This document shows positions 33,993-43,191 of a stretch of DNA of 64,000 nucleotides, one piece after another. A program made the translations under genes and the position numbers. Under the pieces are notes generated by a model. That model saw nothing but the letters and a program-made list of their open reading frames with translations. It was not told the DNA's origin and searched no databases. Position 1 is the first letter of the stretch; each line of letters begins with the position of its first letter. The DNA comes from HXMU1420-2 sp017643305 (lineage in GTDB: Bacteria; Pseudomonadota; Alphaproteobacteria; Rhodobacterales; Rhodobacteraceae), in NCBI GenBank assembly GCA_965217135.1, contig OZ244249.1:992001-1056000 (forward strand), in the 5' to 3' direction.

Positions 33993-34832
33993 ATGCGCTT
34001 TAGTGTTGCGGTTTGTGCCTTCGGCACATGGATCCTAGCGGGGACAGCCTTTGCCGAAACCTTGGTCGAACGGGGTGAATATCTGGTGCAGGGCATTGCC
34101 GGATGCGGCAACTGCCACACCCCGATGGGCCCGAATGGCCGGGTCTGGGAACAGGACTTGGGCGGACGTCTGGTCGAAAAGATCGATGCTTTTACAGCAA
34201 TTGCCCCCAACATCACACCAAGCGGTCGGGTCGCAAGCTGGTCGGACGCAGAGCTCGCACGCGCCATTCGCGAAGGTATCCGCCCGGATGGCAGCCTGAT
34301 TGGTCCGCCGATGCCCTATGCCATGTATCGTGGGCTGTCGGATAGGGACCTTTCTGCGATTGTCGCCTATCTTCGGACCGTACCTGCTGTGGAAAATGAC
34401 CCTGGAACATCGCAATACAACATCCCCCTGCCGCCCGCTTATGGCCCGCCAGTGGACAGCGTTGCGGACATAACGCGCGAGGTCAGCGTGGCCTATGGCG
34501 AATACCTTGCAGGTCCGGTTGCGCATTGCATGGAATGTCACACACCCATGGGCCCAAAGGGCCCGATGCTCGCCACCGATCTGGGTCGGGGCGGGTTCGA
34601 ATTCCACGGCCCCTGGGGCGTGTCCATAGCGGCGAACATTACCAACCACGCCGACGGATTGGCTGGCTATGGCGATGACGCTATTAAAACGATGATCGTG
34701 CAGGGTAAGCGCGCCGATGGCTCGCCCATGTTGCCACCCATGCCCTATGACTATCTCGCCCGGATGACAGACGAAGACCTGGACGCCATCGTTCTCTACC
34801 TGCGCAGCCTGCCCGGATTACCCGACAGCTAG
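33993..34832 (+). CDS. Periplasmic diheme cytochrome c
   Basis: 279 residues. Signal peptide MRFSVAVCAFGTWILAGTAFA; a second ATG 15 bases upstream is possible, but GGGAG fits the chosen start. Two tandem class I domains with haem motifs CGNCH in GIAGCGNCHTPMGPNGR near residue 43 and CMECH in AHCMECHTPMGPKGP near 178; each is followed by a Met in PPMPY as probable axial ligand. Similar to the cytochrome subunits of alcohol or aldehyde dehydrogenases, but no dehydrogenase lies next to it. Confidence 0.9.
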   Translation: MRFSVAVCAFGTWILAGTAFAETLVERGEYLVQGIAGCGNCHTPMGPNGRVWEQDLGGRLVEKIDAFTAIAPNITPSGRVASWSDAELARAIREGIRPDGSLIGPPMPYAMYRGLSDRDLSAIVAYLRTVPAVENDPGTSQYNIPLPPAYGPPVDSVADITREVSVAYGEYLAGPVAHCMECHTPMGPKGPMLATDLGRGGFEFHGPWGVSIAANITNHADGLAGYGDDAIKTMIVQGKRADGSPMLPPMPYDYLARMTDEDLDAIVLYLRSLPGLPDS

Positions 34833-34854
34833 GCCTGCGTCGTGTTCTGACCTT

Positions 34855-34884
34855 GCCCCGGCGCAATTTGATTTGCGCCGGGGC
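34855..34884 (+). terminator. Strong hairpin after the cytochrome gene
   Basis: Perfect 12-bp stem GCCCCGGCGCAA/TTGCGCCGGGGC with a 6-base loop, 22 bases after the cytochrome stop and 24 before the next ATG. No T run follows. Likely a terminator or stability hairpin separating the cytochrome from the dipeptidase-like operon. Confidence 0.65.
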
Positions 34885-34908
34885 CTCTGTCCCGTCACAG
34901 TGGCCGGC

Positions 34909-35892
34909 ATGACGGCTCCACTGATCGATAATCTGCAATACGCCAACTGGTCAGAAAACATTTTCCGCCAGATGCGTACGGGCTGCCTGGACGCAGTCCA
35001 TGTCACCATCGCCTATCACGAAAGCTTCCGTGAAATGGTGCTGAATCTCGAAGCGTGGAATCGGTGGTTTGAACGCTTCCCAGACCTGATTTTCAAAGGC
35101 ACCACCGGTGCGGATGTGCGTTTGGCGCAGGAAACCGGGCGCACGGCAATCTTTTTCGGCTTCCAGAACCCCAGCCCGATTGAGGATGACATCGGTCTGA
35201 TCGAAATCTGTCACCAACTGGGCATCCGGTTCATGCAGCTGACCTATAACAATCAGTCTTTGTTGGCGACGGGTTGCTATGAGGCGGAAGACAGCGGGTT
35301 GACCCGCTTTGGCAAACAGGCGGTTGCTGAAATGAACCGCGTCGGGCTGGTGGTGGACATGAGCCATTCTGCCGAGCGGTCGACGCTGGAGGCAATTGAC
35401 GCCTCCGCGCGCCCTATCGCGATCACCCATGCGAACCCCGCATGGTGGCACCCGGCGCTGCGCAACAAATCTGATACCGTGCTGCGCGCGTTGACGGAGC
35501 GCGGCGGCATGCTGGGCTTTTCTGTCTACCCGCACCACCTGAAGGGTGGCAGCGCATGCACGCTCGAAAGTTTCTGTGCCATGGTCGCAGAGGCGGCAGA
35601 TCGTTACGGCGCCGAAAATCTCGGCATTGGCACCGACCTTTGCCAGGATCAGCCTGATAGTGTGGTCGAATGGATGCGCGTTGGACGCTGGTCCAAGGCG
35701 ATGGACTATGGTGAGGGCAGCGCGGACAACCCCGGCTTCCCACCCATGCCCGACTGGTTTGCCGATAACCGTGATTTCGGCAATATCCGGGCAGGTCTAA
35801 TCGCCAACGGGTTTTCCGAGGCCGAGGCAGACGGGATCATGGGCGGCAACTGGCTGCGTTTTTACGATGATAACTTCGGGCCGATCCCGTGA
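34909..35892 (+). CDS. Renal-dipeptidase-fold protein with altered metal site
   Basis: 327 residues, metallo-dependent amidohydrolase fold of the membrane dipeptidase family (peptidase M19). Second-half metal ligands are present: His in VVDMSHSAERST, His in AITHANPAWWHP, Asp in LGIGTDLCQDQ. The usual N-terminal HxD pair is replaced by NLQ in PLIDNLQYANW, and the bridging Glu (IEGG in the family) by Gln in FFGFQNPSPIED. It may bind one metal or none, so dipeptidase activity is doubtful. No signal peptide. It overlaps the nucleoside phosphorylase gene by GTGA. Confidence 0.8.
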   Translation: MTAPLIDNLQYANWSENIFRQMRTGCLDAVHVTIAYHESFREMVLNLEAWNRWFERFPDLIFKGTTGADVRLAQETGRTAIFFGFQNPSPIEDDIGLIEICHQLGIRFMQLTYNNQSLLATGCYEAEDSGLTRFGKQAVAEMNRVGLVVDMSHSAERSTLEAIDASARPIAITHANPAWWHPALRNKSDTVLRALTERGGMLGFSVYPHHLKGGSACTLESFCAMVAEAADRYGAENLGIGTDLCQDQPDSVVEWMRVGRWSKAMDYGEGSADNPGFPPMPDWFADNRDFGNIRAGLIANGFSEAEADGIMGGNWLRFYDDNFGPIP

Positions 35893-36692
35893 CCGGAGAT
35901 TCGATTTCCATAATCCGCACCCGCTGTCCTGACGCTCGGGCACGGGTGGCCTTCATCCTTGGCAGCGGACTGGGCGGGCTGGCTGACCTGGTTGACGGCG
36001 CCTCCATCGACTATGCTGATTTGCCAGGTTTCCCGCAGGTCGGCGTGTCCGGCCATTCCGCACGGCTGGTGCTGGGCAAACTGGCAGGTGTCGATGTCGC
36101 GGTGTTGAGCGGGCGCGAACATTACTACGAAAATGGCCGTGCCGACGCGATGCGCGTGCCGCTGGAAACGCTGGCCGCGCTTGGCGTGGAGGTTCTTTTT
36201 GCCACCAACGCCTGCGGGTCGTTTCGGGCAGACATCCCGCCTGGCGACCTGATGCTGATCCGCGATCACATCAATTATTCCGGTCGCAGCCCTCTGATCG
36301 GGGAACCCACAGACCGGCGGTTCGTGAACCTGACCAAAGCATATGACCCAGGCTTGCGGCAGTCATTGACCGACGCAGCGACATCTGAAGGCATCGACTT
36401 GCGTGATGGTGTCTATGCTTGGTACTCCGGCCCGAATTTCGAAACGCTGGCTGAGATCAAAATGCTGCACATGATGGGCGCGGACGCAGTAGGCATGTCC
36501 ACCGTGCCAGAGGTTATCCTCGGCCGGTTCCTGGACATCCGGTGTTGTGCGGTGTCTGTAGTCACCAACATGGCCGCCGGGCTGGGCAATGAAACCATCA
36601 GCCACGAACATACCAAGGCCAGCGCCCCAGTGGGCGCGGCCAAGCTGCAGCGGATCATCCTGCGGTTTCTGGCTGATTTGGAGGCAAAATAG
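35889..36692 (+). CDS. Purine nucleoside phosphorylase (trimeric type)
   Basis: 267 residues from a GTG overlapping the previous stop. Phosphate-binding VAFILGSGLGGLADLV near residue 22, VLSGREHYYENG, FATNACGSFRADIPPGDLML, WYSGPNFETLAEIKMLHMMG and the base-specificity region VVTNMAAGLGNETISHEH. Splits purine nucleosides to base and ribose 1-phosphate in the cytosol. Part of a four-gene operon. Confidence 0.93.
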   Translation: MTGDSISIIRTRCPDARARVAFILGSGLGGLADLVDGASIDYADLPGFPQVGVSGHSARLVLGKLAGVDVAVLSGREHYYENGRADAMRVPLETLAALGVEVLFATNACGSFRADIPPGDLMLIRDHINYSGRSPLIGEPTDRRFVNLTKAYDPGLRQSLTDAATSEGIDLRDGVYAWYSGPNFETLAEIKMLHMMGADAVGMSTVPEVILGRFLDIRCCAVSVVTNMAAGLGNETISHEHTKASAPVGAAKLQRIILRFLADLEAK

Positions 36693-38345
36693 ATGGACGA
36701 AATGGCACCCATTGCATCCCCTCAAGCGCCACTCAGGTCGCCCGACACAGTGATGCGACTGGCCCGCATGGGCGCGTCATTTCCAACGCGTTTGTCCTTT
36801 CTGCCGACCTTGCTGCGGCAACTGCGTGACGAAGGCGCAGAAGTCACCCGCCCGGTTTGGGAGATTGGGCCCGAAGGATATGGCCATGCGGTCTATTCTG
36901 TGCTCTTGGGCGGGCATGTCTATTCGCTGGTCGCCATTTCCAGCCCATTGGAAGCTGACCAGCGCACCGATCGGGTGATCGCCACCGCCTGGGACACGGC
37001 CTATGTGCTTTATGACGGGGTTCCGGATGCGAGTGAAATCGCTCGCCTCTGCGACGCGGCCCCGTTGCAGGAGGTGGGCCGATTCACTGAACGCGATCTG
37101 GTGCTGAGCCGGGCAAACCGTTCCGTCCGCCTGTTCGATCATGTTGTGGAGGCCCTGCGCAAGGGCAACCAACCCGATGCTGACAGAATTTGCGACACCG
37201 GCTATCTGATGCGCACCACTGCCGTTTACGGCAACGGCAAGTTCGGCATTGCGGACCGCACCCACATCGCACAGCGTCCTGGCCTGTCGGGGCCGTTCAT
37301 GGCGGAAATGCTCACGGTTTGGCTGATCCGGGGCTTCACCCACGATCTGGTGGAGCATCTAGGTGGGCGACCATTGGACCGGCGATTGAAACGACATCTG
37401 GGCATCGGCAACGCCACTGGGTTGGGGATGGCCCCATTCCTGGTTAGCCACCCGCTGCTGCTGGACGCTTGGATGCAAGTCCGCGAAACTGCCCTGGCGC
37501 GGGTGCGGGCCGCTGGCGCGCTGTCCGCCGCCCGTCGCGCCCGGTATCAGGAACTGGCACAGCGGGTGGTCCGCCATCTGGCACAATGGTCAGTTCCGGA
37601 TGCTCAGGCGCAGGCCAATATCGAAACGCTACAGGACGAATGGCAAGCGTTCTCCACCGCGCTGCCGGGGCTGTTGGATGGCGAAACGCCAACCGAGCAG
37701 ATGTATCACGCCAGCCTCACTGGTTCGCTGGAGTTGCAGGAATTGACTGTTGCCTTCCTGCTGGAACCCTTTGGTGAACTGGTTGATGGGCTGACCTGCT
37801 GCATGGCCACCCCGGCCGAACCCCGGCTCAAACCAGGTATGTCGATCACTGACCTAAAGTCGGCTCTGCAAAGCGATTGGAGCTGGGCGCTGGAACTCGA
37901 TTTTGCAGACCCGACCGCCACGCATCAGTTCTGGTACGTATCCGAATCCAAGGCCGAACCGCGTTTGGGTCTGCGCCATGAAGAACCCGGGGCCGAGCGC
38001 GAAAGCCCGCTGGACATTGCCCGGCAGGTACAAGACCTGGCAGGGGATTTGCCGCGATCGGGGTCTCTGGCTGAATTCCTGATGGCCCATCCCCATCATC
38101 GCGCCGCGGTGCGCCGGGTTCAGTCTCTCATGCGCCATCCCTATGCCGAAATCCGCGACAACCTGATCGATGCAGACTGCCGCCCCATCGACATGCTGCG
38201 CTGCAAGTTGGCGTTTTTCGGGGCGGCGCGATTTGATCCGAAATCTGACCGCTGGACCCGGATCACGCTGGCTCAAGGCGCGCCGTTGGCGGATGAACTG
38301 GATCGTGCAGACGATTGGTGGCTGCCTGCCTTTGGCGACGAATGA
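36693..38345 (+). CDS. Unrecognised 550-residue cytosolic protein
   Basis: Starts directly after the phosphorylase stop. No signal peptide or membrane helix. Recurrent conserved-looking parts: AEVTRPVWEIGPEGYGHAVY, CDTGYLMRTTAVYGNGKFGI near residue 167, RRLKRHLGIGNATGLGMAPF near 230 and ATHQFWYVSESKAEPRLGLR near 410; the C-terminus holds HPHHRAAVRRVQSLMRHPYA. The glycine-rich GIGNATGLG could bind a nucleotide but matches no motif I know. Its stop overlaps the DUF3726 gene, so the two probably act together. Function unknown. Confidence 0.8.
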   Translation: MDEMAPIASPQAPLRSPDTVMRLARMGASFPTRLSFLPTLLRQLRDEGAEVTRPVWEIGPEGYGHAVYSVLLGGHVYSLVAISSPLEADQRTDRVIATAWDTAYVLYDGVPDASEIARLCDAAPLQEVGRFTERDLVLSRANRSVRLFDHVVEALRKGNQPDADRICDTGYLMRTTAVYGNGKFGIADRTHIAQRPGLSGPFMAEMLTVWLIRGFTHDLVEHLGGRPLDRRLKRHLGIGNATGLGMAPFLVSHPLLLDAWMQVRETALARVRAAGALSAARRARYQELAQRVVRHLAQWSVPDAQAQANIETLQDEWQAFSTALPGLLDGETPTEQMYHASLTGSLELQELTVAFLLEPFGELVDGLTCCMATPAEPRLKPGMSITDLKSALQSDWSWALELDFADPTATHQFWYVSESKAEPRLGLRHEEPGAERESPLDIARQVQDLAGDLPRSGSLAEFLMAHPHHRAAVRRVQSLMRHPYAEIRDNLIDADCRPIDMLRCKLAFFGAARFDPKSDRWTRITLAQGAPLADELDRADDWWLPAFGDE

Positions 38346-38749
38346 GACGGACGGTCGCGGAATTGCGGGCCGAATTATTGAAAGCCGGGCGCGGGGCCGG
38401 GCTACCCCTGGGTACGGCCGAGGATCTCGCATGGGCGGCCGACTGGATCCGGGCAGAGGCGTTGAAGCAGATTTTGGACGGTCTGAGGACAGGCGAAGGG
38501 CGCAAGGAGCTGACCGCAATGGCCAACGCGCTGGATGCCCGCGCGCTGGGTGCTGAGCCCAAGCTTTCGGGACCGCTCTGGCAGGCGTTGGTTGCATTCC
38601 AGGACCAGATCGCACCACCAACCGAGGCTCTGGAGATCAGTGATGCGCAATGGCGGGCGCTGGCTGGACATGCCGCGCAAACCTATGTGCCGGAGACCGA
38701 TCAGTCGCGTCTGCGTGGCGCTGGAGCGGGCGATATCGACAACGATTGA
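38342..38749 (+). CDS. DUF3726 family protein
   Basis: 135 residues: MRRTVAELRAELLKAGRGAG followed by LPLGTAEDLAWAADWIRAEA matches the DUF3726 N-terminal helices with the RGAG...G.AED pattern. Alpha-helical, cytosolic. The ATG overlaps the stop of the 550-residue gene. Last of the dipeptidase-like/PNP/550-residue/DUF3726 operon, converging on truA. No function known. Confidence 0.75.
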   Translation: MRRTVAELRAELLKAGRGAGLPLGTAEDLAWAADWIRAEALKQILDGLRTGEGRKELTAMANALDARALGAEPKLSGPLWQALVAFQDQIAPPTEALEISDAQWRALAGHAAQTYVPETDQSRLRGAGAGDIDND

Positions 38750-38768
38750 GCCACGATTGGGAACCTTT

Positions 38769-39536
38769 TTAGGAAAACGGGTCTTCCGGATACCCCACAC
38801 CGGCGAGGTATAGCCCGTCGGGCGGTGATACCGGCCCACAGGCCGCACGATCGCGGGCCTCCAGTGCATCCCGCACCCGGTCCGGGGCCCAGGCCCCGGC
38901 GCCTACGCGCTCCAATGTGCCTACGAAACTGCGCACCTGGTTGTGAAGGAAGGATCGCGCGCGCACATGGAAATGAACCTCTGGACCCGACAGGCCCGCG
39001 ACCTCTTCCACCCGCAATTCGTCCAACGTTTTTAACGGGCTCGCGGCCTGGCAGATGGAAGACCGAAAGGTCGTGAAATCGTGACGCCCCACCAGATAAG
39101 CGGCGGCCTCCCGCATTGGTTCGACCTTCAGCATATGCCCGATGCGCCAGACCTGGCCCGCGTCATGTGTGGCAGGCGCGCGGCGCAGCAGGATGCGGAA
39201 CAGATACCACCGTTCGATCGCGGAAAACCTGGCGTGCCAGTCATCGTCAACCTGCGCGCAGGCGACAATCGCCACCGGATCGGGCTTCAAGTGAAAATTC
39301 AACGCCTCGCTCAGCCGGAACGGATCCCAGTCGCGCGCCATGTCGCAATGGGCAACCTGCGCCAGCGCATGCACGCCCGCATCGGTGCGCCCGGCAGCGG
39401 CAATCGTGTGAGGACCCGGCTCCAATCGGGCCAGCGCGGCTTCAATCGCCCCTTGGACCGAAGGTTGGTCCTTCTGGCGCTGCCACCCTGCGAATGGGGC
39501 GCCCTGGTATTCGACTTTCAGCGCGTATCTTGGCAT
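38769..39536 (-). CDS. truA: tRNA pseudouridine(38-40) synthase TruA
   Basis: 255 residues from MPRYALKVEYQGAPFAGWQR. Catalytic Asp52 in AAAGRTDAGVHALAQVAH; RWYLFRILLRRAP and FLHNQVRSFVGTLERVGAG are further family regions. Modifies the anticodon stem of several tRNAs. The longer N-terminus in the open frame is not family-like. Divergent from ycjX with a 99-base gap. Confidence 0.96.
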   Translation of the reverse strand: MPRYALKVEYQGAPFAGWQRQKDQPSVQGAIEAALARLEPGPHTIAAAGRTDAGVHALAQVAHCDMARDWDPFRLSEALNFHLKPDPVAIVACAQVDDDWHARFSAIERWYLFRILLRRAPATHDAGQVWRIGHMLKVEPMREAAAYLVGRHDFTTFRSSICQAASPLKTLDELRVEEVAGLSGPEVHFHVRARSFLHNQVRSFVGTLERVGAGAWAPDRVRDALEARDRAACGPVSPPDGLYLAGVGYPEDPFS

Positions 39537-39635
39537 GGTGTGCTGGTAGCGCGGCCACCACAAGCTCGCAAGCCTCTGGCTTCATGCCGCCACGACCCTT
39601 ATCTTGCACGGGAAACGAGAAAGCAGGTCAAACAC

Positions 39636-41051
39636 GTGGTCATCGCCAGTCTTGCGGATTCTGTGCTGCGCCGGGTTGAGGCGGTGGGCGACACGGTCAG
39701 CGAAGCGCTGTTTGAACCGGTGATCCGGTTGGGCGTGACCGGGCTGGCCCGGTCTGGCAAAACGGTGTTCATCTCCTCGCTGGTCGCCAACCTTATGGAT
39801 CGGGGCCGCATGCCCGGGCTGGCGGCGGCTCGCGATGGCCGGATTGAAGCTGCGTTTCTGCAACCGCAACCCGACGACACCGTTCCGCGCTTTGACTATG
39901 AGGCTCATCTTGCCGCGCTAACAGGATCCAAGCCGCATTGGCCTGACAGCACTCGTGCGGTCAGCGAATTGCGTCTGTCGCTACGGGTGCGTCCAGCGGG
40001 GTTGCTGGCGGGGTTGCAGGGGCCGCGCACGATCCACCTGGATATTGTCGATTATCCCGGTGAATGGCTGCTGGATCTGGGCCTGCTGGACCAGACCTAT
40101 GACCAATGGGCCGGCGACCTGCTGGCGCTGATCGACAAACGCGATTTCGCCCAAAGGTTCATGGAACGTGCCCGCGCCGCGGACCCGACCGCGCCGCATG
40201 ATGAACCGCTGGCGCAGGATCTGGCGCAGCGGTTTACCGATTACCTGCGCACGGCCCGCAAGCATGGCTTTTCCGATTGCACGCCGGGGCGGTTCCTGTT
40301 GCCCGGCGACCTGGCGGGTTCGCCCGTGCTAACCTTTGCGCCGATCCCTGTCGCCGAACCGTCCCGCCGCCACAGCCTACACCGTGAAATGGAACGGCGG
40401 TTTGAGGCGTATAAGGCACAGGTGGTCAAACCGTTCTTCCGCGAACATTTCGCCAAAATCGACCGGCAGGTTGTGCTGACAGATGTGCTGGGCGCCATCC
40501 ATGGCGGCCCGGCTGCGGTAGAGGATATGCGCCGCGCCATGGCTGCTACGATGGGCGCGTTCCGGCCCGGGCGCAACGCGTTCCTGACCAGGCTGCTGTC
40601 CGGAAAGCGGGTGGAGCGCATCCTGTTTGCGGCCACCAAGGCGGACCATCTGCATCACGATCAGCACGATCGGATGACCGCGATCATGGAGGCGCTGACC
40701 CGCGACGCGCGCGATCGGGCGCAGTTTGCCGGGGCTCAGACTGGCGCGCTGGCCATTGCTGCTTTGCGCGCCACAACCGAAGAAATCCGGCAGCATGAAG
40801 GGCGCGATCTGGGCTGTGTGCGTGGACGATTGCTGGAAACTGGAGAAGAGAAAGTGTTCTACCCCGGTCGCCTGCCCGAGGACCCAACTGCCATCCTGTC
40901 GCCTGCGCGCGAAGGGGCGGACACTTGGCTCGACGGTGATTTTGGGGTGATGTCTTTTGCGCCTGCGCCTTTGTCCCTGCGTGCTGGTGACGGACCGCCG
41001 CATATTCGGCTGGATACCGCAGCCCAATTCCTGATCGGAGACCGGTTGTGA
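39636..41051 (+). CDS. ycjX: YcjX-like GTPase/ATPase family protein
   Basis: 471 residues from a GTG giving MVIASLADSVLRRVEAVGD. Walker A GLARSGKTVFISSLVANL near residue 35, then HLDIVDYPGEWLLDLGLLDQ (Walker B-like DYPGEW) and ILFAATKADHLHHDQHDRM (TKAD nucleotide specificity). The open frame extends back across truA, but that part is an antisense shadow. YcjX is a stress-associated P-loop protein; with YcjF it forms a conserved pair of unknown role. A GNAT gene lies between them here. Confidence 0.93.
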   Translation: MVIASLADSVLRRVEAVGDTVSEALFEPVIRLGVTGLARSGKTVFISSLVANLMDRGRMPGLAAARDGRIEAAFLQPQPDDTVPRFDYEAHLAALTGSKPHWPDSTRAVSELRLSLRVRPAGLLAGLQGPRTIHLDIVDYPGEWLLDLGLLDQTYDQWAGDLLALIDKRDFAQRFMERARAADPTAPHDEPLAQDLAQRFTDYLRTARKHGFSDCTPGRFLLPGDLAGSPVLTFAPIPVAEPSRRHSLHREMERRFEAYKAQVVKPFFREHFAKIDRQVVLTDVLGAIHGGPAAVEDMRRAMAATMGAFRPGRNAFLTRLLSGKRVERILFAATKADHLHHDQHDRMTAIMEALTRDARDRAQFAGAQTGALAIAALRATTEEIRQHEGRDLGCVRGRLLETGEEKVFYPGRLPEDPTAILSPAREGADTWLDGDFGVMSFAPAPLSLRAGDGPPHIRLDTAAQFLIGDRL

Positions 41052-41476
41052 CCCTGTATTTGCGTCCGGCCCAGCCAACGGATGCGGGGCGCACTGGGGA
41101 AATCCTGTGGGACCATGCCAAATCCGAAGCAGGCGTGCTGGATCTGTTTTCCTGTGCAGAGGCCATAGCCTGTTGTGGGGAGATGATCGATCGGGGCTGG
41201 GTGACGGTTGGAACGCTGGGCGGGCGGGTGGAGGCCTTTCTGGCGCGCAGCGGGGCTGAGATCAGCTCGCTATATGTATCGCGCAATGCCAATGGGCGGG
41301 GCCTGGGCAAACTGTTGCTGAAGGACGCGAAGGCGCAAAGCGATGCACTGTGGCTGGAGGTACATCCGGATAATGATGGCGCGCAGCGGTTTTATCGGCG
41401 GCTGGGGTTCAAGCCCGCGTCGGAACAATCCGACACCACGATCCTGATGCGTTGGGAAAAGGAGCCACAGGCATGA
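41048..41476 (+). CDS. GNAT family N-acetyltransferase
   Basis: 142 residues from a GTG overlapping the ycjX stop. Acetyl-CoA-binding motif SSLYVSRNANGRGLGKLLLK (RGxGxG/A form) near residue 80 and C-terminal NDGAQRFYRRLGFKPASEQS. Substrate unknown. Overlaps ycjF by ATGA, so it is part of the ycjX-ycjF operon. Confidence 0.9.
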   Translation: MTLYLRPAQPTDAGRTGEILWDHAKSEAGVLDLFSCAEAIACCGEMIDRGWVTVGTLGGRVEAFLARSGAEISSLYVSRNANGRGLGKLLLKDAKAQSDALWLEVHPDNDGAQRFYRRLGFKPASEQSDTTILMRWEKEPQA

Positions 41477-42480
41477 CCAACGGGCCGATCCTGTTCGACG
41501 TGAACCCCGACGACAAACGTGAACCGGTCTCGGTAGCCGATGCGCCGCCGGTGCCAGACGCGGACCTGACCGCTGCTCTGGAAGGCCGTGCCATGCAGGC
41601 CGCAGCCCTGATTGCGGCGCAGAGGCCTTCGCGGCTCAGTCGATGGTTCTGGGGCTCGGCACTGGCGCTGGTCGGTGCGGTGGTGTCGGTCGGGTTCTGG
41701 GAATTTGCCATGGGGCTGTTGGACCGTGCGCCGCTGCTGGGCATTGCTGTATCCGCGCTGGTCGTGGTGTTCCTGCTGGTCTGTGTTGTTGTCGTCGTGC
41801 GAGAACTGGCCGCGCTGGGGCGTTTGCGGCGCGTCGACGGGTTGCGTCGCGCGTCGGCCGATGCAGTCCAGTCCGGCGACTTGGCCGAGGCACGCGTCGT
41901 TGCCGACCGGCTGGTTGCCTTCTACAGGGGCCGCGAAGACACCCGTTGGGGCAGGGACCGGTTTGCCGACCGGCGTGGCGACATGTTTGACGCGGATGCA
42001 CTGCTGGGCCTGGTCGAAGACGAGATCCTCACCCCGCTGGATGCCGCCGCTCGTCGAGAGGTGGAGGCCGCCTCACGCCAGGTCGCCACGGTTACGGCTT
42101 TGGTGCCACTTGCGCTGGCCGATGTGGCGATGGCGCTGGCGTCCTCTCTGCGGATGATCCGGAGGGTGGCGGAGATTTATGGCGGGCGGTCCGGCGTGCT
42201 TGGTAGCTGGCGGCTGACCCGCGCAGTCTTTGCTCATCTGGTCGCAACAGGGGCCGTCGCTGCAGGCGATGACTTGCTGGAGCCGGTTCTGGGCGGCTCC
42301 GTCCTGTCCAAACTCTCCCGCCGTTTTGGCGAAGGTGTGGTGAATGGCGCGCTCAGTGCTAGGGTTGGCGTCGCTGCTATGGAGGTTTGCCGCCCGTTGC
42401 CGTTTTCCGAGCGCCACAAGCCTTCGGTCCGGGGGATCGTGGCAGGCGCACTGGGTGGGCTATTCAGCCGCGGGTCGTGA
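41473..42480 (+). CDS. ycjF: YcjF family inner-membrane protein (DUF697)
   Basis: 335 residues. Two membrane helices, WFWGSALALVGAVVSVGFWE and LLGIAVSALVVVFLLVCVVV, near residues 58-110, then a cytosolic part with RADGLRR-like LRRVDGLRRASADAVQSGDL and a C-terminal DUF697 region (VTALVPLALADVAMALASSL and RRFGEGVVNGALSARVGVAA). Partner of YcjX. Translationally coupled to the GNAT gene. Confidence 0.92.
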   Translation: MTNGPILFDVNPDDKREPVSVADAPPVPDADLTAALEGRAMQAAALIAAQRPSRLSRWFWGSALALVGAVVSVGFWEFAMGLLDRAPLLGIAVSALVVVFLLVCVVVVVRELAALGRLRRVDGLRRASADAVQSGDLAEARVVADRLVAFYRGREDTRWGRDRFADRRGDMFDADALLGLVEDEILTPLDAAARREVEAASRQVATVTALVPLALADVAMALASSLRMIRRVAEIYGGRSGVLGSWRLTRAVFAHLVATGAVAAGDDLLEPVLGGSVLSKLSRRFGEGVVNGALSARVGVAAMEVCRPLPFSERHKPSVRGIVAGALGGLFSRGS

Positions 42481-42636
42481 CCGCATTCTTAGCTGTCACT
42501 CGTATTTTATCATAAAGGGGAATGATTGCCTGGCCTTTCCCCATGACATTTCCGTGGGACTCTGGCCATTTTTGTTGACCTGAGCCCGATTGATGCAAAA
42601 ATCAGTCCGAAATCAATTGAAGTATCGAGCAAGACC

Positions 42637-43191
42637 ATGATTTCACGTCGCACATTCCTCGCCACATCTGCGGCCGCTGGGGTCGCTGTTCGAACCAGCG
42701 CAGCTTGGGCTGCCGAATACGATCCGGCGCCGCAGTTCGTTCGGATCAAGAAACAGTTCCAGCCGGGACAGATCCTTATTCTGCCGCGGTCGTTCTACCT
42801 GTATTACGTGACCGAGCCACGCAAGGCGATCCGCTATGGTGTATCGGTGGGCAAGGCAGGGCTGGAATTCCAGGGCCAGGCAACCATCGAAGTCAAGAAA
42901 GAATGGCCCACCTGGCGCCCCACCAATGAAATGATCGAGCGTGAACCCGGTACTTATGGCCGCTTTAAGGATAACGACTATGTCCAGCCGGGCGGGCCGA
43001 GCAACCCGCTGGGCGCACGGGCGCTCTATCTTTTCCAGAACGGTCGGGACACTTATTTCCGAATCCATGGAACCAACCAGCGCGATTCCATTGGGCGCGC
43101 GGCCTCTAACGGCTGTATCCGCATGTGGAACGAACACGTTATCGATCTCTATGAAAGGGTGCCGATTGGAACCGTTGTCACGGTGGTTTGA
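42637..43191 (+). CDS. L,D-transpeptidase (YkuD domain)
   Basis: 184 residues. Tat-type signal ISRRTFLATSAAAGVAVRTS with cleavage near AWA. Catalytic YkuD motif complete: HGTN followed by SNGCIRM, with Cys near residue 165. Crosslinks or anchors peptidoglycan in the periplasm using L,D bonds. The small ErfK/YbiS type without a LysM domain. The next gene starts inside its last codons. Confidence 0.94.
   Translation: MISRRTFLATSAAAGVAVRTSAAWAAEYDPAPQFVRIKKQFQPGQILILPRSFYLYYVTEPRKAIRYGVSVGKAGLEFQGQATIEVKKEWPTWRPTNEMIEREPGTYGRFKDNDYVQPGGPSNPLGARALYLFQNGRDTYFRIHGTNQRDSIGRAASNGCIRMWNEHVIDLYERVPIGTVVTVV

Noticed and set aside
39081..39635. Extension of the ycjX frame across truA
   Set aside because: This part reads antisense to TruA and adds nothing YcjX-like; the GTG at 39636 gives the normal family length.
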